Of a stretch of DNA of 59,120 nucleotides, positions 7,247 through 15,860 are shown one piece after another. The translations under genes and the position numbers were made by a program. The DNA comes from Niveispirillum sp. Lineage in GTDB: Bacteria; Pseudomonadota; Alphaproteobacteria; Azospirillales; Azospirillaceae. Location of the stretch: contig NZ_JAGOGJ010000032.1 in the NCBI RefSeq assembly GCF_017996735.1, forward strand, positions 1 through 59,120. The letters are read 5' to 3'. How positions within the stretch are numbered: position 1 is the stretch's first letter; each line of letters begins with the position of its first letter. The notes beneath the pieces are model-generated. The model saw only the letters and a program-made list of their open reading frames with translations. It had not been told where the DNA came from and ran no database searches.

Positions 7247-8653
7247 GTGATAAAGGCCACGCACCGGCTGACGGTCGCCATCATCGGGCGGCCGAATGTC
7301 GGCAAGTCCACCCTGTTCAACCGGCTGGTCGGCAAGAAGATCGCCCTGGTTGACGACCAGCCCGGCGTGACGCGCGACTGGCGCGCCGCCGATGGGCGCG
7401 TCGGTGGCTTGGAATTCACCGTGGTCGACACGGCCGGTCTGGAAGACGTGTTCGATGACAGCCTGGAGGCGCGCATGCGCCGCCAGACGGAGCGCGCCGT
7501 GGAACGGGCCGATGTGGCCCTGTTCCTGATCGATGCGCGCGCCGGCGTCACGGCCATGGACAAGCATTTTGGTGCCTGGCTGCGCAAGGCCGGCAAGCCC
7601 ACCATCCTGATCGCCAACAAGTGCGAGGGGGCCGCCAGCCGTCCCGGCCTGATCGAGGCGTTCGAACTGGGGCTGGGTGAGCCGGTCCCCCTGTCGGCTG
7701 AGCATGGCGAGGGCATGGCCGATCTGGTTCATGCTCTGGAACCCTTCATGCCGAAGGACGAGCCGGAAGAGGACGAAGAGGCCTTTGATGCCGATGCCGC
7801 CGAGGCGCAGGTCCGCGAGGGTGAACCCGCCGAGGAGGACGAGCCCAAGGCCCTGCAACTGGCCATCGTGGGCCGCCCGAATGTCGGTAAATCCACCCTG
7901 TTGAATGCCCTGGTGCAGGAGGAGCGTGTGCTGACCGGCCCGGAGGCCGGCATGACCCGCGACGCCATCGCCGTGGAGTGGGAATGGAAGGGCCGTCCCA
8001 TCCGTCTGGTTGATACCGCCGGCCTGCGCAAGCGGGCACGGGTGGAGGCCAAGCTGGAAAAGATGGCCAACCAGGACACGCTGCGCGTCATCCGCATGGC
8101 GCATGTCGTGGTGCTGTTGCTGGACGCCGACGGCATCCTGGACAAGCAGGACCTGACCATCGCGCGCCTGGTGATCGAGGAAGGCCGCGCCCTGGTCATT
8201 GCGTTGAACAAGTGGGATGCAGTGGAGGACAAGAACGCCGCCCTGCGCCGCATGGCGGACCGGTTGCAGACCTCTCTGCCGCAGGTGAAGGGTATCCCGA
8301 CCGTGGCCATTTCGGCCCTGAAGGGGCAGAAGCTGACCGACCTGCTGGATGCCGTGGTCACCACCTATGGTGTTTGGAACCGCCGCATTCCGACGTCGCA
8401 GTTGAACCGCTGGCTGGCGGATATGACGGACAGCCATCCGCCGCCGCTGGTGGATGGCCGCCGCCTGAAGATCCGGTACATGACCCAGGTGAAAAGCCGG
8501 CCGCCGACCTTCGCCCTGTTCGTCAGCAAGCCGGTGGACCTGCCCGAACATTATTCCCGCTATCTGGTCAATGGCATGCGGGAGCATCTGGACCTGCCGG
8601 GCGTGCCCATCCGTCTGCTGTTGCGCAAGGGCAGCACGAATCCGTTCGATTGA
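7247..8653 (+). CDS. der: Ribosome-assembly GTPase Der (EngA)
   Basis: 468 residues with two successive GTPase domains, each with the P-loop GRPNVGKST (near residues 11 and 208), DTAG motifs and NKxx base-recognition motifs (ANKCEG, NKWDA), then the KH-like C-terminal domain ending RKGSTNPFD. Between the G domains is a strongly acidic linker ([12 protein letters not shown]). Der is essential for 50S subunit maturation. The start is GTG at 7247 with GGAG at 7237-7240. It is the last gene of the yfgM-bamB-der cluster. Confidence 0.96.
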   Translation: MIKATHRLTVAIIGRPNVGKSTLFNRLVGKKIALVDDQPGVTRDWRAADGRVGGLEFTVVDTAGLEDVFDDSLEARMRRQTERAVERADVALFLIDARAGVTAMDKHFGAWLRKAGKPTILIANKCEGAASRPGLIEAFELGLGEPVPLSAEHGEGMADLVHALEPFMPKDEPEEDEEAFDADAAEAQVREGEPAEEDEPKALQLAIVGRPNVGKSTLLNALVQEERVLTGPEAGMTRDAIAVEWEWKGRPIRLVDTAGLRKRARVEAKLEKMANQDTLRVIRMAHVVVLLLDADGILDKQDLTIARLVIEEGRALVIALNKWDAVEDKNAALRRMADRLQTSLPQVKGIPTVAISALKGQKLTDLLDAVVTTYGVWNRRIPTSQLNRWLADMTDSHPPPLVDGRRLKIRYMTQVKSRPPTFALFVSKPVDLPEHYSRYLVNGMREHLDLPGVPIRLLLRKGSTNPFD

Positions 8654-8684
8654 TCGGTGCCGCAACTGCGTTGTTGCCAAACGG

Positions 8685-8720
8685 CCCCTGTCCATTAGAC
8701 TAAGACTAATTGGATAGGGG
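8685..8720 (+). promoter_or_regulatory. Imperfect hairpin covering the ribosome binding site of the next gene
   Basis: CCCCTGTCCATTAG (8685-8698) can pair with CTAATTGGATAGGGG (8706-8720) with small bulges. The right arm contains the AGGGG that serves as Shine-Dalgarno for the ATG at 8730, so the structure could mask translation. No T-run follows. Confidence 0.4.
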
Positions 8721-8729
8721 GCGCAGCGC

Positions 8730-9935
8730 ATGATCTTCGGGGTCAGCTTCTGGAACAAGAAGAAGACCTTCGAGGTCTTCATCAAGAAGGACGACCGTTG
8801 GCAGCTTCATTCCCTCTGCGACCATGAGGATGAGGCCATCAACGAGGCGCAGCTTCAGTTGCGCATGGCCAAGACCTGTCAGGTCAAGGTGGTAAGGCAC
8901 CGGTTCCTGTCGAACACCGCCGCATCGGAAATGGTGGTCTACGAGGCGACGGCCACCCCGCCCAAGGAAAAGCCCATCGTGGTCGCCACCCCCGTGGGGG
9001 AACTGGCGGTGTGCAAGGTCGTGGACGATCTGTTCACGGCCGATGGCCGCCGCACCATCGGGCAGGTGATGCGCGACTATATGCAGCGCAGCAACATCTG
9101 CACGACCGAATTGCTGCACAGTTTCAGTCATATCCGCAAATTGCAGGACGCGCAGGGGCTGGTGAATGCGGCGCTGCACCGGGTAGGGTCGGCGCAGGCG
9201 GCGGCCCTGGGCGTGCCGGTGAAGGAACGTATGCAACTGCTGGATACCCTGGTCACCCAGGCGCAGCAGAAGGCGCGGGCCTTCGCGGCGGAACGGGGCA
9301 ATTACCCGGAGTTCAAGGGCCAGGATCTGAGTGCGCTATCCAGCCGCATCATGGAAAAGGTCGGGTTCGAGCACCATGATTATGTGCTGTGCGCCCTGAT
9401 CAGCGTCTGGCTGTTTGAATGCCGGTCGTTGCTGGCCAAGGTCGATGCATTGGCACGCCTGGCCCAGGACAATGTGGAGAACGGGTTGATCCGGCAGGTG
9501 GATGGCATCCTGGCCGACACGATGATCTTTGCCGAAGTGGTGCAGGAACTGTTCGCCCCGCAGCCGAACCTGGGCGCTGCCTTAAGGCAGATGGGAGAGG
9601 TGGTTCTGTGCCGCAAGGCCGCGACGGAAAAGCTGGTCAACCCGACCATGAAAATCATCGCGACCCTGATCCAGCAGGGTCAGCTACCCCAAGCGCAAGC
9701 AGCGCTGGCAGAGCGGCTGCTTCGTGAAATCAACACCGACCGGCCGTTGGACCACCGGTCCCCGGAACGCGAGGGTGCTCTGCTGGACGAGCTTGTCGCC
9801 TCCCTGACGGGGGAGGATGGCACCATTCTGGGTGGGGAGCGCACGCACCAGTCGGTGGAGCGCCGCCGTCTGCGTCAACGACAGGAAATGCTGCGCGCCC
9901 AGGGGTTGCACAGCGTCGCCGACAATCTGCGTTAG
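8730..9935 (+). CDS. Conserved-looking protein of unknown function
   Basis: 401 residues, no signal peptide or membrane helix, so probably cytoplasmic. The N-terminal ~75 residues look like a small alpha/beta unit (FEVFIKKDDRWQLHSLCDHEDEA, split by helix), followed by a long mostly helical region rich in Ala, Leu and Gln, and a basic C-terminus (VERRRLRQRQEML). I recognise no domain. It sits convergent with sciP (15 bp between stops) and after der, with its own leader. Position beside flagellar genes may be coincidental. Coding status is secure from length and codon bias; function is unknown. Confidence 0.75.
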   Translation: MIFGVSFWNKKKTFEVFIKKDDRWQLHSLCDHEDEAINEAQLQLRMAKTCQVKVVRHRFLSNTAASEMVVYEATATPPKEKPIVVATPVGELAVCKVVDDLFTADGRRTIGQVMRDYMQRSNICTTELLHSFSHIRKLQDAQGLVNAALHRVGSAQAAALGVPVKERMQLLDTLVTQAQQKARAFAAERGNYPEFKGQDLSALSSRIMEKVGFEHHDYVLCALISVWLFECRSLLAKVDALARLAQDNVENGLIRQVDGILADTMIFAEVVQELFAPQPNLGAALRQMGEVVLCRKAATEKLVNPTMKIIATLIQQGQLPQAQAALAERLLREINTDRPLDHRSPEREGALLDELVASLTGEDGTILGGERTHQSVERRRLRQRQEMLRAQGLHSVADNLR

Positions 9936-9950
9936 ACCTCTGGCCGCCGC

Positions 9951-10265
9951 TCAATCCTCGCGGCGGCGGTAATCCTGCAGCCGGGTGACACGAAGGGCCT
10001 GCACCCCGTGGCGGTCGATCATATCCTGCCAGGAACGGAATTCCTCTGCGGAAAGATCGTAGCGCCGGCAGGCCTCATCCTCGGTCAGCAGACCGGCACG
10101 GACCCCGGCCACGACTTCCGCCTTGCGCCGCATCACCCAGCGGCGGGTGTCGGGGGACGGAAGATCGTCAAGTGTCAAACGCCCGTCGTCCGTCGCGACG
10201 CCGAGTGTATCAGCTTCCAGTTCCGCCCGCAGGCGGGAAGTCGCGGCGGTATTGAGTGGCTTCAT
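9951..10265 (-). CDS. sciP: SciP-type CtrA inhibitor (DUF1153 helix-turn-helix protein)
   Basis: 104 residues. The core reads RRWVMRRKAEVVAGVRAG, then LTEDEACRRYDLSAEEFRSW and DRHGVQALRVTRLQDYR, matching the DUF1153/SciP pattern (TPRRKAAVV, LSxEDALxRYxLSxEEL, DRHGLxxLRxTRxQxYR) recalled from Caulobacter. SciP binds DNA and blocks CtrA-activated transcription of flagellar and cell-cycle genes. Its place directly downstream of flgD and fliK on the same strand fits that role. The Shine-Dalgarno (GGAGG) is rather far, about 11 bases, from the ATG. A perfect inverted repeat lies just upstream. Confidence 0.85.
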   Translation of the reverse strand: MKPLNTAATSRLRAELEADTLGVATDDGRLTLDDLPSPDTRRWVMRRKAEVVAGVRAGLLTEDEACRRYDLSAEEFRSWQDMIDRHGVQALRVTRLQDYRRRED

Positions 10266-10286
10266 GGTGAGGAATGCCTCCAGTCC

Positions 10287-10302
10287 GGTACACCTATGTA
10301 CC
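10287..10302. promoter_or_regulatory. Perfect inverted repeat GGTACA-N4-TGTACC upstream of sciP
   Basis: Six-base perfect arms 10287-10292 and 10297-10302, 22 bp before the sciP start. The placement between promoter region and start codon suggests an operator; the cognate protein is unknown. Confidence 0.35.
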
Positions 10303-10375
10303 GATAACGCCCGCCCCTTAAGAAAACGTGAAAGTCAGGACTATTCCTTGGGTCAGGGTGCTGCAACCAGAGGGG

Positions 10376-11053
10376 TCAATCCTTGATGGACAGGACGTTG
10401 GTCATGGTGATCGGCAAGCTTCCCAGCATGAGGTAAGGTTCGCCGGCGGTCAGATCGACGCCGGTGACGCGGCCGAAACTCATCACCTGCGCACTGACTT
10501 CCTTGCCGTCTGTGCCGGTTATTTTAGCCACACCCTTGTAGGTACCATCCGCCAACTGATTGCCGCTATTGTCCAGCCCGTCCCAGTTCACATCCTGGGT
10601 GCCCGCAAACTTGCTGAGTGCCATGGTGCGCACCACCTTGCCGGTTTTGGCGTCGGTGATCTCGAATGATGCTTCAGCCGCGGGCTTGTCGGTAGATACG
10701 GTCAGATGGGCCTTTCCATCTTGCAGTGCAATACCGTTCGACTGGATCTCCACCGTCTTGCTGAGATAGCTGAGCGCCTGGTTAGGCTGCCCCTTGTTGA
10801 TGGCGCTGACAACATCGTCCAGCTTCTGGTTCGTCTTGATGGACTGTTCCACCTGCGAATATTGCACCAACTGCTTGGTGAATTCCGCCGTGTCGGTGGG
10901 CTGCAACGGATCCTGGTTCTGAAGCTGCGAGGTCAGCAGCGTCAGGAAGGTTTCGTAATTGTCCGACAGATCACCCAAGGCGGATTTCTGGCTGCCGGAA
11001 CTGCCGCTGGTACCGCTGGTGCCCGTCGAACCGGTAAGGCCGGAGATAGACAT
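10376..11053 (-). CDS. flgD: Flagellar hook assembly (hook cap) protein FlgD
   Basis: 225 residues. After a Ser/Gly/Thr-rich start comes the FlgD N-terminal signature (YETFLTLLTSQLQNQDPLQPTDTAEF split around the LQNQDPLQP core, then QLVQYSQVEQ), and in the C-terminal half the FlgD Ig/tudor region (VRTMALSKFAGTQDVNWDG, DGTYKG). FlgD caps the growing hook and promotes FlgE polymerisation. AAGGA precedes the ATG by about 8 bases. Only 30 bp separate it from fliK, so both are probably transcribed from the sigma-54 promoter at 13.55 kb. Confidence 0.93.
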   Translation of the reverse strand: MSISGLTGSTGTSGTSGSSGSQKSALGDLSDNYETFLTLLTSQLQNQDPLQPTDTAEFTKQLVQYSQVEQSIKTNQKLDDVVSAINKGQPNQALSYLSKTVEIQSNGIALQDGKAHLTVSTDKPAAEASFEITDAKTGKVVRTMALSKFAGTQDVNWDGLDNSGNQLADGTYKGVAKITGTDGKEVSAQVMSFGRVTGVDLTAGEPYLMLGSLPITMTNVLSIKD

Positions 11054-11083
11054 GGCTCAATCCTTCCCAATCTGGGTCGTTCA

Positions 11084-13510
11084 TCAGACCCGGACATCCA
11101 CCCGCCCCAGTTCCAGTATCTGGGTCTGGGCGAGAATTGCCGGGTCCTCATACTCATCGTCATTAGAAGCAAGGGGCGTGCCATGGTTCGGCTGGCCACG
11201 CTGATCCTGGCGTTCCCGCGCTTGGTCGCCGCTATCCTGCAGGGAGAAGGACAGGCTGTGCTGGTCCGTTTGCAGGCCGGCATCCTGCAAAGCCTTCTCC
11301 AGCGTCTTGGAATCCTTCTGCAGCATTTCCAGGGTCTGCGGATTTTCCGCCATTACCTTTGCGCGCAGCTTTCCTTCCGATCCGATCTCCAACTGAACAT
11401 CGATGCGGCCCAGCTCCTGGGGGTTGAGGCGGATGGAAAGCCGCTCATTGCCTTCCTGGACCGCGCGCTGCACATGCATCGCCATCTGGTGCGTGGGGGG
11501 CATATAGGCACCGGGCCGATGCGGGGCCGTGGTCTGGCGCAGCGATTGGGCGAAATCGCTGCCCTGGGCCTTTACCGTATCCGTGACGGTGCCTGCTCCC
11601 GTCATGCTGTCCGATATATCCGTGGTGGGGGCGGTGCCGGCATCCTCGCCGGTAGAACCGTCGGAGGCCGGGTTCCCCGCACTCTTTCCGGCGGCGGTGA
11701 CGGCGCGGGACAGCAGATTATCCTCCCGCTCGCCATTGACGGCGGGCGGGGTGGCATCGGGGCGGTTGCCGGTCGGATTCTGCCCGGCATTTTGTGCCGG
11801 CCCCGCGATGTCGCTCTGTGGTTCGGTCCTGGCGTCGTTTCCGACATGCGAGGGGGCCAGCATCCGCTGGTTGGTCTTTTCCGCGTCTTCGGCGGGTGAC
11901 GGTTCCGCTTCCTGCGTTACCTGTCCATCCGCTGATGGGGTGGGAAGCGGGTTGCGGCCGGCGGCGTGGGACACGGCCGGTTTTGCCGGGGACGGGCGGG
12001 TTGCAGAGCCGGTCAGATGCGGTGCGGGCGTCTGCGATCCGCTTTGGCTGATGGTGTCCGGGGATGGCGTGTCGTCGCCGCTCTCCACGCTCACCGTTTC
12101 GGTGGTCTGGGCGGGCGGGTGTGCGGGTGCGGCTGTTTTGGCGGGCGCGGCCTTCACCACCAGGGGGGCGGGCGTAGCATCCGTCACCGTCGGTGCGGTT
12201 TCGGTTCGGGGCTGCGTCACCATGGGTTTGGGGCCGGCAACCGGGCCGGGTTCCGCAGCGCTTCCGACGGCGGGGGCCGGTGCGGAGGTCGCTGTCGGCG
12301 TCGGTGACACTGCCGGGCTCGGGGTTTGCGCGGCGATCGGGCTCGGGGACGGGGTGGTCTTATTTCCCGCGATCACCGCGGGCATTCCCTGCCCATCGTC
12401 GGTACCGGCAGCATCGACCAGATCTGCGGGCAGGGCGATGGCGCCCTTCTGGTCAGGTGCGGTGGCGGCAGCGGCGGCTGTACGTGCTCCCGTCCCGGTG
12501 ACGCTGTCAGCGGGCATATCGACCGGCGCTGTGCCAGCGGGCCCGGCGGGAGCGGCATGCGCCGTGCCATCGCCGTCAGTGGTTTCGCTGGCGATCGCTG
12601 CGGCCGGCGCCGCAGGGGCGGCAACCGACGGCATGGATGGGGGAGCCGACATCGCTTCCGGCGCGGATGCCTTGATTGTGTCCAGACCCTCGGATGTCGT
12701 TGCGGTCTGCGGCATGCGAGGTGCGGGCATGGCGCTGCCGGAAAGGGGCGTTGCCGATGTGGTCAGCCGGGGGATGACAGGGGGCGGCGCCGGTGTCGCG
12801 ACATCGCCCTGTGTCTGCCCCGTCGGCAGGGAGGTCAGACCCGTGCCCGCTGTGGTCAGGGTCATGCCCAACAGGCCGGACGGCGGACCCGACTGGGTCA
12901 ACGGGATCACCGGTGCCGCCGCCGGGGTGGGGATATCCCCTTCCGTGGTCGCGACAACCAGGGTTCCGGTCACGTCGATTTCTTCGACACCACTTCCATC
13001 CACGGACCTCTCATCCCCGTCGGCGGGGCTGGCCAGCCCGCCATCAGCGGAGATGACGCGTGACAGGTCGTTCAGGAAGGCGATCACTTCCTGATCCATT
13101 TCCTGACCCGCCAGGGCGCCACCCGCCAGAAGGTTCAATCCCGACTGCGCCCATCGCCCTTCCATCGGCCTGGCGGTCAGGCCATTGCCGTTGCCCATGG
13201 CGCTGTTGAGGGCGCCCGCCATTTTCAGCAAACCGGAACCAGCGAGCGCCGCCGTGCCTTGCGGTACGGTCAGCCCCATCACGGTGCCGTCCGTTGCGAC
13301 AGGCGCTTCCCCCTCGCCCATGGCGCCGGGCGCCAATCCCCCCGCCGTCAGGGAGAGGAAATTGTCCAGCAGCCGGTTGAAGCTGTCCACCGCCTCCAGC
13401 CCATCGCCGGGGGCGACGGCGTTGCCGCCATTCCCGGCCAGCGCGCCGAAGGAGAGGGCCGCCGTGGAAGCGGCGGTATTGGGCGCGGCGAAGAGGGTCG
13501 AGACGTCCAT
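11084..13510 (-). CDS. fliK: Flagellar hook-length control protein FliK
   Basis: 808 residues, about twice the enterobacterial length. The extra length is a very long low-complexity central region rich in Ala, Pro, Thr and Gly, consistent with the secreted ruler part. The conserved C-terminal domain begins near residue 688 (ERLSIRLNPQELGRIDVQLE) and ends with TLEKALQDAGLQ; this part switches export specificity when the hook is complete. The long frame on the opposite strand in the low-complexity part is a compositional shadow. A sigma-54-type promoter lies 34-50 bp upstream of the ATG, and flgD follows directly. Confidence 0.92.
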   Translation of the reverse strand: MDVSTLFAAPNTAASTAALSFGALAGNGGNAVAPGDGLEAVDSFNRLLDNFLSLTAGGLAPGAMGEGEAPVATDGTVMGLTVPQGTAALAGSGLLKMAGALNSAMGNGNGLTARPMEGRWAQSGLNLLAGGALAGQEMDQEVIAFLNDLSRVISADGGLASPADGDERSVDGSGVEEIDVTGTLVVATTEGDIPTPAAAPVIPLTQSGPPSGLLGMTLTTAGTGLTSLPTGQTQGDVATPAPPPVIPRLTTSATPLSGSAMPAPRMPQTATTSEGLDTIKASAPEAMSAPPSMPSVAAPAAPAAAIASETTDGDGTAHAAPAGPAGTAPVDMPADSVTGTGARTAAAAATAPDQKGAIALPADLVDAAGTDDGQGMPAVIAGNKTTPSPSPIAAQTPSPAVSPTPTATSAPAPAVGSAAEPGPVAGPKPMVTQPRTETAPTVTDATPAPLVVKAAPAKTAAPAHPPAQTTETVSVESGDDTPSPDTISQSGSQTPAPHLTGSATRPSPAKPAVSHAAGRNPLPTPSADGQVTQEAEPSPAEDAEKTNQRMLAPSHVGNDARTEPQSDIAGPAQNAGQNPTGNRPDATPPAVNGEREDNLLSRAVTAAGKSAGNPASDGSTGEDAGTAPTTDISDSMTGAGTVTDTVKAQGSDFAQSLRQTTAPHRPGAYMPPTHQMAMHVQRAVQEGNERLSIRLNPQELGRIDVQLEIGSEGKLRAKVMAENPQTLEMLQKDSKTLEKALQDAGLQTDQHSLSFSLQDSGDQARERQDQRGQPNHGTPLASNDDEYEDPAILAQTQILELGRVDVRV

Positions 13511-13543
13511 GGTTGGGTTCCTGCGCTTAGTCGGTTGGGACCA

Positions 13544-13560
13544 TGCACCTATCGTGCCAG
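13544..13560 (-). promoter_or_regulatory. Sigma-54 promoter of fliK-flgD
   Basis: On the minus strand CTGGCACG-ATAG-GTGCA matches the sigma-54 consensus (TGGCACG-N4-TTGCA) with a -24 GG and -12 GC separated by exactly 10 bases. The predicted start, about 13533, is ~23 bp upstream of the fliK ATG. Middle and late flagellar genes of Caulobacter-type bacteria use RpoN with the activator FlbD. Confidence 0.82.
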
Positions 13561-13591
13561 CACAAAAGCGGCGGATTTGCCGGGATTATGG

Positions 13592-13675
13592 ACTGTCCCC
13601 GCCTGCCGACCGGCAGAAGCTGCCGGTTCCTGGGCAAGGGCTGCCGGGTGGCAGCATCACCTGTCCGGCAGGCAA
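13592..13675. promoter_or_regulatory. Cluster of TGCCGG/CCGGCA motifs, possible FlbD (ftr) enhancer
   Basis: Repeated half-sites (CTGCCGACCGGCAG, GCTGCCGG, GCTGCCGGGTGGCAGC, CCGGCAGGCAA) lie 35-115 bp upstream of the fliK sigma-54 promoter, the usual place for enhancer binding. FlbD ftr sites in Caulobacter are GC-rich CGGCA/TGCCG palindromes, so these are plausible FlbD sites; this is inference. Confidence 0.45.
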
Positions 13676-13741
13676 GGGGGTTGCGTCACGGCGGACCCGG
13701 TGGCCGTCGTCATCATGGGAAAATAATCATCGGAAATGGTG

Positions 13742-14185
13742 TCAGAACGACTTGTTATAGGCCATCGAGGGTGTGGCCTTGCGCGCATAGGCCGCCGGCA
13801 TCACCGTGCCGCCGCGCCGCGTATACATGCCGTCATCGGCCCGGGCCTTGTTGATCGCGGCGACCAGGGTGTTGACGGTCGACTGTGTCACCTGGGTCGC
13901 GGCACGCACCAGGCGGGCATGTTCCAGGGTGGCGTTGATGAAATCGTCCGACGCCTGTTTCAGCCGCGCCTTCGCCTCGTCATCCATCAACTGGAGCGTC
14001 TCGGTATCCGCCTTCACGGACCGCACGCAATCCTCATAGGTGCGAACCAGCAGGGGCTTCTTGTCGGCGATGGCCGTCAGGGCCGGGATGTTGCGTTTGC
14101 GGATGGCATCGTTTTCCAGTTGGAAGAGATCCGTCAGCCGCCGCATCGCGTCAATCAGCGCGTCCGCGCGGGTGTTTACCGTCAT
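13742..14185 (-). CDS. FlgN-like flagellar export chaperone
   Basis: 147 residues, all helical, starting MTVNTRADALIDAMRRL. The pattern LTDLFQLENDAIRKRNIPAL followed by ADKKPLLVRTYEDCV is typical of the FlgN family, which chaperones the hook-filament junction proteins FlgK and FlgL. The ATG at 14185 overlaps the flgJ stop by 4 bases (ATGA), so it is translationally coupled to flgJ. Sequence similarity across FlgN proteins is weak, so context in the flgI-flgJ operon carries much of the assignment. The last ~35 residues are Arg/Lys-rich and probably disordered. Confidence 0.7.
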   Translation of the reverse strand: MTVNTRADALIDAMRRLTDLFQLENDAIRKRNIPALTAIADKKPLLVRTYEDCVRSVKADTETLQLMDDEAKARLKQASDDFINATLEHARLVRAATQVTQSTVNTLVAAINKARADDGMYTRRGGTVMPAAYARKATPSMAYNKSF

Positions 14186-14541
14186 TTCGGTCCTTTCTTT
14201 GTTCCTTGTTCTTGTTCCTGCATACGGATCATCTCCGCCTTGACCTGATCGGCCAGACCCAGGCCGCCGGCCTTGGAGATCTGCTTGCCATATTCCTCGA
14301 CCATCATGCCGCGCCAGGTGTTCTCCGCCTCGCCGCCGCCGAAGGTCTCGTCGGATTCCACGCCCTGCCACATCTGGGAGAGCATCTGCGACAGGAAGAC
14401 GGCTTCGAATTCCTGGGCCGCCTTGCCTACATCCTTGGCCGTGGGTTTGGGTCCCTGGCTGGTGGCGCGGTTGACACCGCCGCTCTGGGCCAGGGCCTGG
14501 GGATCGAAGCCGGGGGTGGAAATCTTCATGCTGTCGGACAT
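14182..14541 (-). CDS. flgJ: Rod-binding protein FlgJ, short form without muramidase domain
   Basis: 119 residues. The FlgJ N-terminal rod-binding signature is clear: AAQEFEAVFLSQMLSQMW, then GGGEAENTWRGMMVEEYGK. The C-terminal glucosaminidase domain of enteric FlgJ is absent, as is usual in alphaproteobacteria, which use a separate lytic enzyme. The ATG at 14541 shares one base with the flgI stop (TGATG); a GTG one codon earlier is less likely. Confidence 0.88.
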   Translation of the reverse strand: MSDSMKISTPGFDPQALAQSGGVNRATSQGPKPTAKDVGKAAQEFEAVFLSQMLSQMWQGVESDETFGGGEAENTWRGMMVEEYGKQISKAGGLGLADQVKAEMIRMQEQEQGTKKGPK

Positions 14542-15683
14542 CACATCACCTCAATCTCGGCCTGAAGGGCGCCAGCCGCCTTGATGGACTGGAGGATCGA
14601 GATCATATCACGTGGCCCCACGCCCAGCGCATTCAGGTTATTCACCAGTTCCTGAAGCGAGACACCGGCCGGCATGACCGCCAGCTTCTTGTCGGCCCCT
14701 TCATCGACCTGGATATCGGTGCGCGGCACGACCGTCGTCTGGCCACCCTGGCTGAAGGGTGCGGGCTGCGACACCTGCGGCGTTTCGGTGATCTTGATGG
14801 TCAGGTTGCCCTGGGCGATGGCGACCGTGGAGATGCGCACATTCTCGCCCATCACGATCACGCCGGACGCCTCGTCGATGACGACACGGGCCACCTGATC
14901 GGGCTGCACGCGCAACTGCTCCACCTCGCCCAGAAAGGCGACAAGGTCGGTCTTGCGCTGCGGCGGCACATTGATCATCACGCTGGTCGGATCGATGGCC
15001 TTGGCCGTCTGCGGGCCGACAAGCTGGTTGATGGCGGTGGCGACGCGCACGGCCGTCGTGAAATCCGGGTTGCGCAGTGACAGGCGCAGATAGGGCAGGT
15101 CGGACAGGGCGAAGTCGATCTCGCGCTCCACGATGGCGCCGCCGGCAATACGGCCGCTGGTCGGCACGCCGCGGGTGATGGAGGCGCCGGCGCCCTGGGC
15201 GCTGAAGCCGGAAATGGCGACGGCCCCCTGGGCCACGGCATAGACCTCGCCATCGGCACCCAGCAGCGGCGTCACCAGCAGGGTCCCGCCCTGAAGGTTC
15301 TTGGCGTCGGCCATGGCGGCGACGCTGATATCGATGCGCGACCCCTGGGAGGTGAAGGGCGGCAGGGTGGCCGTGACCATGACGGCGGCCACGTTCTTGG
15401 TGCGGATCGTATCGCCCCGGACATTAACGCCCAGCCGTTCCAGCATGCCGATCAGGCTCTGTTCGGTGAAGGGCGAGTTGTTGATCGTATCGCCCGTGCC
15501 GTTCAGGCCGACCACCAGGCCATAGCCGATCAGCATATTGTCGCGCACCCCCTCGACATCGGCGATATCCTTGATTCGGCTCTGCGCATGCGCCATGTCG
15601 GGCGCCATCAGCGTCAGGGCCGTCAGGATGGCCGCGACCAGTTGGCCGATCCGGGTCTTGGTGGAGGTCGTGCGCGTCGCCAT
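14541..15683 (-). CDS. flgI: Flagellar P-ring protein FlgI
   Basis: 380 residues. A Sec signal peptide (cleavage near AHAQS, residue ~34) precedes the mature protein, which starts RIKDIADVEGVRDNMLIGYG and carries the FlgI hallmarks GLVVGLNGTGDT and NVAAVMVTATLPPF. It ends with NLNALGVGPRDMISILQSIKAAGAL (split by one turn), the usual C-terminus. FlgI forms the periplasmic ring around the rod. It heads a flgI-flgJ-flgN-like operon and is divergent from fliX, the same arrangement known in Caulobacter. Confidence 0.96.
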   Translation of the reverse strand: MATRTTSTKTRIGQLVAAILTALTLMAPDMAHAQSRIKDIADVEGVRDNMLIGYGLVVGLNGTGDTINNSPFTEQSLIGMLERLGVNVRGDTIRTKNVAAVMVTATLPPFTSQGSRIDISVAAMADAKNLQGGTLLVTPLLGADGEVYAVAQGAVAISGFSAQGAGASITRGVPTSGRIAGGAIVEREIDFALSDLPYLRLSLRNPDFTTAVRVATAINQLVGPQTAKAIDPTSVMINVPPQRKTDLVAFLGEVEQLRVQPDQVARVVIDEASGVIVMGENVRISTVAIAQGNLTIKITETPQVSQPAPFSQGGQTTVVPRTDIQVDEGADKKLAVMPAGVSLQELVNNLNALGVGPRDMISILQSIKAAGALQAEIEVM

Positions 15684-15753
15684 GGCGGGGCTTCCGATTC
15701 TGTCACTTGCCTTCGGTTCGGGACCGTTCTGTCCCTTATCGTCGGCAGGTCAT

Positions 15754-15771
15754 CTGCCAGAACCATGCCAA
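15754..15771 (-). promoter_or_regulatory. Candidate sigma-54 promoter of flgI operon
   Basis: Minus strand TTGGCATG-GTTC-TGGCA has the GG-N10-GC spacing; -24 is good, -12 has one mismatch (TGGCA for TTGCA). The predicted start near 15743 leaves a 60-base leader to the flgI ATG. Confidence 0.6.
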
Positions 15772-15845
15772 CCAAGGGATTGCGCGCCTTTCCAGCCCGA
15801 TGGTCAAGGTTTGCCGGGTGGTTCAAAGGGTCAGGGTGACGCCGG

Positions 15846-15860
15846 GGGCAAAAAATGCCC
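15846..15860. promoter_or_regulatory. Inverted repeat GGGCA-AAAAA-TGCCC between flgI and fliX
   Basis: Perfect 5-bp arms around A5, 75 bp upstream of the flgI -24 element and 113 bp upstream of the fliX ATG. It resembles the TGCC/GGCA symmetry of FlbD sites and could serve one or both divergent flagellar promoters. Confidence 0.35.

Noticed and set aside
11529..13094. 521-codon plus-strand frame opposite fliK
   Set aside because: It mirrors the Ala/Pro/Thr-rich low-complexity part of FliK, has no plausible start signal and no domain; FliK's conserved C-terminal domain fixes the coding strand.
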